From Candidatus Kuenenia stuttgartensis (GTDB lineage: Bacteria > Planctomycetota > Planctomycetia > Planctomycetales > Planctomycetaceae), in contig CAMDPK010000072.1 in assembly GCA_945904015.1 (NCBI GenBank), positions 1-36,271 of the forward strand: DNA of 36,271 nucleotides, read 5' to 3'. Of this stretch, positions 8,977-15,905 are shown piece after piece. Every line of letters starts with the position of its first letter. Positions within the stretch are counted from its first letter, which is position 1. Under the pieces are notes generated by a model. The model had not been told where the DNA came from and did no database searches. It saw nothing but the letters and a program-made list of their open reading frames with translations. A program made the translations under genes and the position numbers.

Positions 8977-10290
8977 ATGTCCGTGATTGAAACCGACGTC
9001 GTGGTGATCGGCGGTGGTCCGGCCGGTTCGACGGCGTCGACGCTAATTGCTCAGAAGGGCTATCGCGTCCAACTCTTTGAGCGTGAGAAGTTTCCGCGGT
9101 TTCACATCGGCGAGTCGCTGATTCCGGAAACCTATTGGGTGCTCGAACGGCTCAACATGCTGCCGAAGATGCGAGCCAGCCGGTTCGTCCACAAGCACAG
9201 CGTGCAGTTCGTGAACGCGGCGGGGAAGCTGTCGGCTCCGTTCTATTTCTGGGACAACAAGCCGCACGAGTGCTCGCAGACGTGGCAGGTCGTTCGCAGT
9301 GAATTTGATTTGATGATGCTCAACAACGCTCGTGAGCACGGCGTCGAGGCACACGAAGGAGCGCGAGTGCTTGACGTGATCTTCGAGGGAGATCGCGCGG
9401 TCGGTGTGAAGATTCAAGAGGCCGACGGGACGCAGCGCGAGGTTCGGGCGAAAGTTGTCGTCGATGCCAGCGGACAGAGCGGGCTGTTGCAGAACAAGTT
9501 CAAGCTGCGAGTCTGGGATCCAGTGCTCAACAAGGGAGCGATCTGGACGTACTGGGAAGACGCCTATCGCGATGTCGGCCGCGACGAAGGGGCGACGATT
9601 GTCATTCAGACGCCGAACAAGCAGGGCTGGTTCTGGAATATCCCGCTGCACGACAACCGGCTCAGTTTGGGAGTCGTCGGGCCGTTCGACTACCTCTTCA
9701 AAGGACGCGGCTCTCACGAGGAAACCTACCTCGAAGAAGTCGAGAAATGTCCCGAAGTGCAGAAGCGGATCGCGAATGCTCGGCGAGTCACCGGGTATTT
9801 CGCGACGAAGGACTATTCGTATCGCGCGACGCAGGCCGCCGGTGACGGGTGGGTGACGATCGGCGATGCGTTTGGATTTCTCGATCCGTTGTATTCGTCG
9901 GGAGTGCTGTTGGCTCTGAAGTCGGGCGAGATGGCAGCGGATGCGATTGTCGAAGGATTGCAAACCGGCGACTTGTCAGAGGCACAACTCGGCAAATGGT
10001 CGACAGTGCTCAATCAAGGGATCGATCGGATGCGGCGGCTGGTCTGCGAGTACTACGACGGATTCAGCTTCGGCAACTTCGTGAAGAATTATCCGCACCT
10101 CAAAGGGAAGGTGACCGACCTGCTGATCGGCGATTTGTTCACGGACAAAGTCGATGTCGTGTGGGAACCGATGGAGTCTCTGTACCAGGAAGGGAAGCAC
10201 AGTCCGACCGCTTGGGACTCGGGCACACCGTCCGAGATTGCGGACACCAAGCTCAACGAACTGTTCCTTCCGGACGGAGCGAGGCCGTAG
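8977..10290 (+). CDS. FAD-dependent oxidoreductase of the flavin-halogenase type
   Basis: A 437-residue cytosolic flavoprotein. The Rossmann FAD motif G-G-G-P-A-G lies at 12-17, F-P-R-F-H-I-G-E-S-L-I-P at 39-50, and the second FAD motif G-D-A-F-G-F-L-D-P at 296-304. The halogenase signature W-x-W-x-I-P is present as W-F-W-N-I-P (218-223). Lys73 in F-V-H-K-H-S-V-Q-F sits where phenol-type flavin halogenases carry their catalytic lysine. FADH2-dependent halogenation is therefore possible, but related members with these motifs include oxidoreductases of unknown reaction. The start follows AAAGGA, seven bases upstream of ATG. The antiporter gene begins 19 bases after its stop, so an operon is likely. 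No biosynthetic cluster is visible nearby. Confidence 0.85.
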   Translation: MSVIETDVVVIGGGPAGSTASTLIAQKGYRVQLFEREKFPRFHIGESLIPETYWVLERLNMLPKMRASRFVHKHSVQFVNAAGKLSAPFYFWDNKPHECSQTWQVVRSEFDLMMLNNAREHGVEAHEGARVLDVIFEGDRAVGVKIQEADGTQREVRAKVVVDASGQSGLLQNKFKLRVWDPVLNKGAIWTYWEDAYRDVGRDEGATIVIQTPNKQGWFWNIPLHDNRLSLGVVGPFDYLFKGRGSHEETYLEEVEKCPEVQKRIANARRVTGYFATKDYSYRATQAAGDGWVTIGDAFGFLDPLYSSGVLLALKSGEMAADAIVEGLQTGDLSEAQLGKWSTVLNQGIDRMRRLVCEYYDGFSFGNFVKNYPHLKGKVTDLLIGDLFTDKVDVVWEPMESLYQEGKHSPTAWDSGTPSEIADTKLNELFLPDGARP

Positions 10291-10309
10291 TCGTGGCGAA
10301 GGGCAAGCG

Positions 10310-11725
10310 ATGAGTGACGGCAGGTCGGCTTCCGACTCAGTTTCAGTGCCGCGGCCAATGCGGATGGCGATTGGCTATTTGCTGATGCTGTTGGCTGCCG
10401 TTGGTCTGTTTTTGCTGATCCGATGGTTTGGCGAACAGACAGGCGATGAGGCGTCTGAATTGCCGACGGAAGCAACGCCGCCATCGCCGACGTTGGGAAC
10501 TCTGCCGCATGTGCTCGGCGCGCTCGTGGCCATCATCATCGTGGGCCGAATGCTGGGAGCGGTGTTTCAAAAACTTGGACAACCGCGCGTGATCGGCGAG
10601 GTCGTGGCGGGGATTCTACTGGGGCCGTCGTTGCTCGGCCGAGTCTCGCCGGGCGCGATGGCGTGGCTGCTGCCGGAATCGATTCTGCCATCTCTTGGAA
10701 TGATCGCGCAGTTGGGCGTGATCTTGTTCATGTTTTTGGTGGGGCTGGAACTGAACGCGGAATTCCTGCGCGATCGTGTTCACAAAACGGTCGTGATTTC
10801 GCACGCCGGGATTGTGACTCCGTTTCTGTTGGGAGCTGGATTGGCGTTGTGGTTGTTCCCCAGCCTGGCACCAGCGGGAGTGTCGTTCACGAGCTTCGCG
10901 TTGTTCCTGGGAGTCGCGCTGTCGGTCACGGCGTTTCCCGTGCTGGCTCGGATTCTGACGGATCGTCGCATGGAGCGCACCGACTTGGGCGTGCTGGCAT
11001 TGAGCTGCGCTGCGGCCGGCGACGCCACCGCGTGGTGCTTGCTGGCGTTCGTGGTGGGTGTCGTTCAGTCGGCGGTTGCCGGAGCGATCACGACGTCGTT
11101 GCTGACGGTGCTGTTTATCGGCGCGATGTTCGGCGTCGTACGACCGCTACTGCGAGGCTGGCTGAACGTGTCGGATCCGTCCGAGATCAACGGCTCGCTG
11201 GTGACTTGGGTGTTGGTGGCGTTGCTGTTGTCCGCACTGACGGCGGAAGCGATCGGCATTCACGCCCTCTTCGGAGCGTTTCTGCTGGGAGCGGTGATCC
11301 CGCACGACAGCGCGGTGGCTCGAGCATTTCACGACAAGCTGCACGACATGGTGGTCATTCTGCTGCTGCCGGCGTTCTTCGCGCACACGGGAATGCGCAC
11401 GCAAATCAGTCTCGTCAGCGGTTGGTCTGAATGGTCGATGTGTGCGGCGATCATCGCGGTGGCGACTCTCGGAAAGCTCGGTGGCACAATGCTCTCGGCT
11501 CGACTGACCGGTATTGATTGGCGGACGTCGGCGTCGCTCGGCGTGTTGATGAACACGCGCGGGCTGATGGAGATCATCGTGCTGAATATCGGACTCGACC
11601 TGGGAGTCATCTCGCCCAAGTTGTTCGCGATGATGGTCCTGATGGCCCTGGTCACGACGATTGCGACATCGCCGATCTTGCGATGGCTGGAGGATGGGCA
11701 CTCTGGCCCGTCCCTCCACGCTTGA
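10310..11725 (+). CDS. Cation:proton antiporter, CPA2 family
   Basis: A 471-residue membrane protein with about 13 hydrophobic segments. CPA2-type features include Q-P-R-V-I-G-E-V-V-A-G-I-L-L-G-P-S-L-L-G (about 88-107), L-F-M-F-L-V-G-L-E-L, V-T-A-F-P-V-L-A-R-I-L and N-T-R-G-L-M-E-I-I-V-L-N-I-G-L. It should exchange Na+ or K+ for H+. No TrkA-N domain follows the membrane part, so it is a short form. The ATG at 10310 follows GGGCAAGCG; longer upstream readings overlap the halogenase gene. The last residues (L-E-D-G-H-S-G-P-S-L-H-A) are encoded by a dispersed palindrome, so the natural C-terminus seems to have been replaced or extended by repeat sequence. Confidence 0.9.
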   Translation: MSDGRSASDSVSVPRPMRMAIGYLLMLLAAVGLFLLIRWFGEQTGDEASELPTEATPPSPTLGTLPHVLGALVAIIIVGRMLGAVFQKLGQPRVIGEVVAGILLGPSLLGRVSPGAMAWLLPESILPSLGMIAQLGVILFMFLVGLELNAEFLRDRVHKTVVISHAGIVTPFLLGAGLALWLFPSLAPAGVSFTSFALFLGVALSVTAFPVLARILTDRRMERTDLGVLALSCAAAGDATAWCLLAFVVGVVQSAVAGAITTSLLTVLFIGAMFGVVRPLLRGWLNVSDPSEINGSLVTWVLVALLLSALTAEAIGIHALFGAFLLGAVIPHDSAVARAFHDKLHDMVVILLLPAFFAHTGMRTQISLVSGWSEWSMCAAIIAVATLGKLGGTMLSARLTGIDWRTSASLGVLMNTRGLMEIIVLNIGLDLGVISPKLFAMMVLMALVTTIATSPILRWLEDGHSGPSLHA

Positions 11726-11752
11726 ATGCGGACGGGCAAGAGTGCCCATCCT
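11691..11752. repeat. REP-like palindrome, family D copy 2, overlapping a stop codon
   Basis: Arm 11691-11712 (AGGATGGGCACTCTGGCCCG...) pairs with 11731-11752 with 21 of 22 matches; the loop holds the antiporter stop codon (11723-11725). The sulfatase, read from the other strand, stops at 11758, so the hairpin sits between convergent genes and may stop transcription both ways. Confidence 0.85.
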
Positions 11753-11757
11753 CGAAC

Positions 11758-13269
11758 TCACTTCGCGACCAGCCGATCGAGCGCCGGTAAAGGGAATTCG
11801 GTCGACGGCGTGTGTTGCTCGCGCATCAGTGTTTCCATTTGAGCGATGATGTCGGGATGCTCGGCGGCGACGTCCTTCGATTCACCGATGTCGTCCTTCA
11901 AGTTGTAGAGTTCGATCTTCAGAGACGGCGGCTTGTCTTTGTCCTTGCCGGTTGGCTTGAGGTTCTGACGGACTCCCTTCCAGTCGCCGATGCGGACGAT
12001 CTGCTGACCGCCGTAGGAGGGGAACTCGCGGTAGAGGAATGGCCGGTCCGGTTGCGATTCACCGCGCAGCGTCGGCCAGAGGCTAATGCCGTCGATGTCT
12101 TTCGGGACTGAGTCCTTCGCTCCGGCGACTTCGAGCAGCGTCGGCAGCCAGTCTTCGAAGCCGCTGACTCGATCGCGCGTTGTGCCGGCGGGAATTTTCC
12201 CCTTCCAGCGGGCGATCGTCGGGACGCGGAAGCCCCCTTCGTACAGCGAACCTTTCTGGCCGCGCAGCGGGCCGGCGGAATTGAAGAACCGTCCGTCCGT
12301 CCCAGCGTAGCCTTGATACGCATGATCCAGCGGGCCGTTGTCCGATGAGAAAACGAACAACGTGTTCTCTTCCAATCCGAGTTCTCGCACCAGCGCGACA
12401 ATCCGTCCGATGTCGCGATCCAGCCGAGTGATCATCGCAGCGAATGCGGCTCGCGGAGTGCGGTGCGGCAGGTAGCCCTTGTTGCCGAGGTACGGGGTCT
12501 CCTCGAATTGGCCGAGGTACTCGTTCAGTGAATCCTCCGGAACTTGGATGGCGACGTGCGGGATTGTGCTCGGCACATACAGGAAGAACGGCCGCTCGCG
12601 GTTGTCTCGCACAAATTTTAACGCCTGCTCCATGATCCGGTCTTGGGCGAACTCTTTGCCGGTGAACTGCGTGTAGCTGGCGGGATCGCGCGGGTCGAGG
12701 TTTTTCGCCAGCGGTTGATGAGCCGAGAACTCTGGGTTGTTCAACCGCACTTGCTTGTCGTCGTCCCACAAGTGAGTCGGATAGTGGTTGTGAGCGACTC
12801 CCTGGCAGTTGAAGCCGAAGAAGCGATTCATGCCTTGCTTGAGCGGCTCGCCTGCGGACCCCGGCCCGCCGAGTCCCCATTTGCCGAAGCCTCCGCAAAC
12901 GTAACCGGCCTTTCCGAGCAGCTTCGGCAACGTGACGGTCTCGGCGGGAATTGGATACTGCCCTTCGGGCGGCGTGCTGCGGTTGTCACGGATGAAGGCG
13001 TGGCCCGGATGCTTGCCGGTCATCAACACGCATCGCGACGGAGCACAGACCGCGTTGCCGGAATAATGCTGCGTCAGTCGCATCCCCTCGGCGGCGAGCT
13101 TGTCGAGATTCGGAGTCTTGATTTTCGTCTGTCCGAAACTGCCGATCTCGCCGTAGCCGAGGTCGTCCGCCAAGATGAAAACGATATTGGGACGTGCCGG
13201 CTCCGCACCAACGACCACGGTCAGACAGGACCAACTCAACACAAGGACGGCAATGAATCGAAGGGACAT
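11758..13269 (-). CDS. Exported sulfatase (formylglycine type)
   Basis: A 503-residue sulfatase of the arylsulfatase A-like family, hydrolysing sulfate esters outside the cytoplasm. The signal peptide is about 1-22 (ends VVG-A-EP). Key marks are the metal-binding D-D-L-G-Y-G (35-40) and the C-A-P-S-R motif (75-79), whose Cys becomes formylglycine. Later come T-G-K-H-P-G-H and F-S-S-D-N-G-P-L, another metal site. Planctomycetes carry many such enzymes for sulfated polysaccharides; the substrate here is unreadable. The ATG at 13269 has GGAG nine bases upstream and begins the signal peptide. An in-frame ATG at 13350 lies inside a heptad repeat and is less likely. It is probably co-transcribed with the DUF1080 lipoprotein and TfoX-like gene upstream. 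Confidence 0.92.
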   Translation of the reverse strand: MSLRFIAVLVLSWSCLTVVVGAEPARPNIVFILADDLGYGEIGSFGQTKIKTPNLDKLAAEGMRLTQHYSGNAVCAPSRCVLMTGKHPGHAFIRDNRSTPPEGQYPIPAETVTLPKLLGKAGYVCGGFGKWGLGGPGSAGEPLKQGMNRFFGFNCQGVAHNHYPTHLWDDDKQVRLNNPEFSAHQPLAKNLDPRDPASYTQFTGKEFAQDRIMEQALKFVRDNRERPFFLYVPSTIPHVAIQVPEDSLNEYLGQFEETPYLGNKGYLPHRTPRAAFAAMITRLDRDIGRIVALVRELGLEENTLFVFSSDNGPLDHAYQGYAGTDGRFFNSAGPLRGQKGSLYEGGFRVPTIARWKGKIPAGTTRDRVSGFEDWLPTLLEVAGAKDSVPKDIDGISLWPTLRGESQPDRPFLYREFPSYGGQQIVRIGDWKGVRQNLKPTGKDKDKPPSLKIELYNLKDDIGESKDVAAEHPDIIAQMETLMREQHTPSTEFPLPALDRLVAK

Positions 13270-13341
13270 GATGTCTGGCTCCACGAGATTGGGGGCGGCT
13301 GTGACGATGCGAGGCGGGTTGGCAAGACTGACTGGGGCGGG

Positions 13342-13369
13342 ATTGGTCATTGGTCATTGGTCATTGGAC
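13342..13369. repeat. Heptad tandem repeat (GGTCATT)n
   Basis: Three to four head-to-tail copies of the 7-mer GGTCATT lie in the 116-bp gap between the DUF1080 gene and the sulfatase start. On the minus strand it reads as repeated CCAATGA and so offers several spurious ATGs in different frames. Nothing else is seen in the gap. Confidence 0.8.
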
Positions 13370-13385
13370 AGGGGACCAAATCGGG

Positions 13386-14165
13386 TCATTCATTCCGAAT
13401 CCGCAGCCGGCGAAAGTGGACCTCGAAATCTTCCGACTGAAGTCCGATCATCCCGCTCATCACATCGCTCGGCTGGCTCTCGCAGACCTTCGTCTCGTTC
13501 AAGAGGGCGGTGACGGCTCCGGCCTTCGAGAGGATCTCGAGCGCATTCCATTCGCCGACCGGCTTCCGTGCCGATTCGCGAGCCGCTCCGTCGTCGACGA
13601 TCACGACTTTGGCCGCGCCGCCGTTTTCTTTGATCGTCGCCAAATCCGCGAATCGGCCTTGGACCTCCAGCGACTTCGGCCATTGTTTGTGCGGTTCCGT
13701 GATGTGCAGCATCACGCCGGTGTTCGGATTGAATGACTTCGCGGGTGAATCATCGGCGGCCGGAGCGAAGCGCAATTCGAGTCGCAGCGTGAAGTCGGCG
13801 AATTTCTCCTTCGAGAACAAATAGCCCTTCGGCTTGCCGAAGCAGATGATCGCATCGTGCATTGCGAGCCACGTTGTCTGCGGCGGTTGAGGCGGCTTCG
13901 CAAAGAACGGCTCAAAGTCGCTGAGCGTCAAAACGCGGAAACCTTCTTCGACGGTGAACTCGCCGTCCGTCAGTGTCGCGGAGTTCCACGGCACGAGTGC
14001 TGCGGACGCCGGCCTGCTGGGCGTGGACTCTTGTGGAGACTTCGCGGACTCAGAGGCGGATTTCGCTGCCGGTGCGGATGGCTCGGATGAGCATCCCAGC
14101 AGCATCGCGATGACCGTCCACAGAAAGGCTGGGCATCGACGAATCTCGATCAACGTCGTAGTCAT
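13386..14165 (-). CDS. DUF1080-domain lipoprotein (3-keto-disaccharide hydrolase-like)
   Basis: A 259-residue lipoprotein. The hydrophobic start ends in M-L-L-G-C-S-S, a lipobox that places it on a membrane facing the periplasm. A Ser/Ala/Pro-rich spacer of about 40 residues follows. The domain from about residue 90 has the beta-sandwich patterning of DUF1080: W-L-A-M-H-D, F-A-D-F-T-L-R-L-E-L-R-F, N-T-G-V-M-L-H, S-L-E-V-Q-G-R-F and a C-terminal E-V-H-F-R-R-L-R-I-R. DUF1080 domains include 3-keto-glucoside hydrolases and are abundant in planctomycetes. The ATG at 14165 has GGGAG at a good distance. It starts four bases after the upstream TfoX-like stop codon. Confidence 0.85.
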   Translation of the reverse strand: MTTTLIEIRRCPAFLWTVIAMLLGCSSEPSAPAAKSASESAKSPQESTPSRPASAALVPWNSATLTDGEFTVEEGFRVLTLSDFEPFFAKPPQPPQTTWLAMHDAIICFGKPKGYLFSKEKFADFTLRLELRFAPAADDSPAKSFNPNTGVMLHITEPHKQWPKSLEVQGRFADLATIKENGGAAKVVIVDDGAARESARKPVGEWNALEILSKAGAVTALLNETKVCESQPSDVMSGMIGLQSEDFEVHFRRLRIRNE

Positions 14166-14169
14166 GGAA

Positions 14170-14559
14170 TCACTCCCGGCCACTCGGCTGGTGGCGGTTC
14201 GATTTCTTGCGGGGCTTTTTGGTCGGCGACTTCTTGGCTTGGCGAGCGACGGCCACGGAACGCAGAGCCCAGACTCGCAACTCTTCGGCGTCGTCCAACA
14301 GGTCGGCGGGTACCTCGAAGTACGACATCGCCGTCGGCCGATCTGGAAACGGTTTGAACGGGCCCATTCCGCGAGCTTCGTAGTCGGATCGGTTCGTGTC
14401 ATCGACTTTGAACCAGAGCCGGTCGAACGCGACGATCCCAAAAAACAGCTCGCCGGAATACAGCCCGACGCCGCCAAACATCCGCCGAGCTCGCAGTCCG
14501 GGGACCACACGTTGCAATCGCTCAACTGCCTCGTCGGCAAAATCAGAGTTCATCGCCAT
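14170..14559 (-). CDS. TfoX N-terminal-domain protein
   Basis: A 129-residue protein matching the TfoX/Sxy N-terminal domain: R-R-M-F-G-G-V-G-L-Y, F-F-G-I-V-A-F-D-R-L-W-F-K-V, S-Y-F-E-V-P-A. In enterobacteria TfoX promotes competence gene expression, but stand-alone N-domains elsewhere have no settled role. The tail from about residue 105 is strongly basic (KKSPTKKPRKKSNRH), suggesting nucleic-acid contact. The C-terminal TfoX domain is absent. Two ATGs (14559 and 14553) are possible, and neither has a well-spaced ribosome-binding site (AAGAGG is about 17 bases away). It is the first gene of a probable three-gene minus-strand unit with the lipoprotein and sulfatase. Confidence 0.8.
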   Translation of the reverse strand: MAMNSDFADEAVERLQRVVPGLRARRMFGGVGLYSGELFFGIVAFDRLWFKVDDTNRSDYEARGMGPFKPFPDRPTAMSYFEVPADLLDDAEELRVWALRSVAVARQAKKSPTKKPRKKSNRHQPSGRE

Positions 14560-14697
14560 GCGGACATTGTTGGAAGCCTCTTGCGAAGGTGACAAGTCAC
14601 TCGCTTGCGATACGATGCTCGGCCAAGTCTGTTCTCCCCCACCGTGTTTGTCCCGGTGGCTTGCGGACTTTTGTACGACTTCGATGAGGACTTCACG

Positions 14698-15753
14698 ATG
14701 ACCGCGAGATTCTGGACCGCCTGTTTGCTGCTGCTCGCTCCGCTGGGCTGCGGTGATTCTCAACCTCCGTCACTACCGGGGTACGTTGAACGTCCGAGCG
14801 GTCGCGTTCCGATGGGGATGGAAGTCGGCGGTGAGGCTGCGACACCCGTCGACACCATCAAATTCACTTTCGCCGTCATCCCCAAAGGGACGACGCACGA
14901 GTTTTGGAAGTCGGTCCATGCCGGAGCCGAAAACGCCGCGAAGGAACTTGGCGATGTGAAGATCCTGTGGAAAGGACCGCTGTTGGAGAACGATCGCGAC
15001 GGGCAGATCAGTGTGGTGCAGGACTTCGTGACCAAGAAGGTCGATGGCATCATCCTTGCGCCACTCGACAAGCAAGCTCTCGTCGATGCGGTCAAGGACG
15101 CTCAGGCGGCGAATATCCCGGTGCTGATCTTTGACAGTGCGTTGCAGGACGAGAGTCTGATCGTCAGCTACGTCGCGACAGACAACTTCAAAGGTGGACA
15201 GCTTGCCGCGAAGCGTCTCTCGGAATCGCTTGACGGCAAAGGCAATGTCATCGTGCTGCGGTACAACGCCGGCAGCGAAAGCACCGAGCAACGCGAAGAG
15301 GGTTTCCTCGACGAACTTAAAGCCCGGCACCCGCAAATCAAAGTGATCTCTTCCAACGAGTACGCTGGAACGACTCCGGAGTCATCGCTCGACAAAGCGA
15401 CGCAGGTGCTGACGAAGCACAAGGACGAAGTCACTGGCATCTTCGCCGTCTGTGAGCCGAACGCTGCCGGTGTGCTCAAAGCTCTCGAAGAAACTGGCCT
15501 CGTCGGCAAGGTGAAGTTCGTCGCCTTTGACCCGAACAAGGAATTGATCCAAGGCATGGCCGATCGCAATGTCAACGGCATCGTCCTGCAAGACCCGGTG
15601 ACGATGGGCTACGAATCGGTCAAACGCATGGCCGCTCACCTTCGCGGTGAGAAAGTCGAGAAGCGGATCGGCACCGGCGAGTACGTCGCCACGCCCGACA
15701 ATATGACGACTCCAGAAATGGATAAGCTGCTCAAGCCGCAGCAGTTTGAATGA
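14698..15753 (+). CDS. Sugar ABC transporter substrate-binding lipoprotein
   Basis: A 351-residue periplasmic-binding protein of the ribose/galactose (type I) class. It captures a sugar and hands it to the permease two genes downstream. The start reads M-T-A-R-F, then a hydrophobic stretch ending L-A-P-L-G-C-G-D-S, so Cys18 should be lipidated. The mature part has two alpha/beta lobes, with F-W-K-S-V-H-A-G-A, D-G-I-I-L-A-P-L-D, D-S-A-L and V-A-F-D-P-N-K. The ATG at 14698 has GAGG nine bases upstream; an open TTG-start extension to 14605 is unneeded. A divergent 138-bp gap separates it from the TfoX-like gene. The ligand cannot be deduced. Confidence 0.92.
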   Translation: MTARFWTACLLLLAPLGCGDSQPPSLPGYVERPSGRVPMGMEVGGEAATPVDTIKFTFAVIPKGTTHEFWKSVHAGAENAAKELGDVKILWKGPLLENDRDGQISVVQDFVTKKVDGIILAPLDKQALVDAVKDAQAANIPVLIFDSALQDESLIVSYVATDNFKGGQLAAKRLSESLDGKGNVIVLRYNAGSESTEQREEGFLDELKARHPQIKVISSNEYAGTTPESSLDKATQVLTKHKDEVTGIFAVCEPNAAGVLKALEETGLVGKVKFVAFDPNKELIQGMADRNVNGIVLQDPVTMGYESVKRMAAHLRGEKVEKRIGTGEYVATPDNMTTPEMDKLLKPQQFE

Positions 15754-15767
15754 AGAGTGCTGCGATC

Positions 15768-15896
15768 CCCTCTCCCTTTGGGAGAGGGCTAGGGTGAGGG
15801 ATCCATCCTGCGTTTGACGTGATTTGTCAATTGTAAGGTCTCTCACACCTCGAACCCTCACCCGGCCTTCGGCCACCCTCTCCCCAGGGGAGAGGG
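15768..15896. repeat. CCCTCTCCC-type palindromic repeat pair
   Basis: A first hairpin CCCTCTCCC-TTT-GGGAGAGGG (15768-15788) and a second CCCTCTCCCC-A-GGGGAGAGGG (15876-15896) bracket a spacer. Inner copies of AGGGTGAGGG and ACCCTCACCC also pair with each other. The unit fills the gap between the binding-protein and ATPase genes. The ribosome-binding site of the ATPase (GGGGAAGGAATT) begins at its right end. Confidence 0.8.
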
Positions 15897-15905
15897 GAAG
15901 GAATT

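Noticed and set aside
8905..11752. Composite transposon bounded by the two family D repeats
   Set aside because: No transposase or clear target-site duplication is visible; dispersed REP-like copies explain the pattern more simply.
14605..14697. TTG-started extension of the sugar-binding protein
   Set aside because: The ATG at 14698 has GAGG and directly begins a lipoprotein signal; the extension would spoil it.
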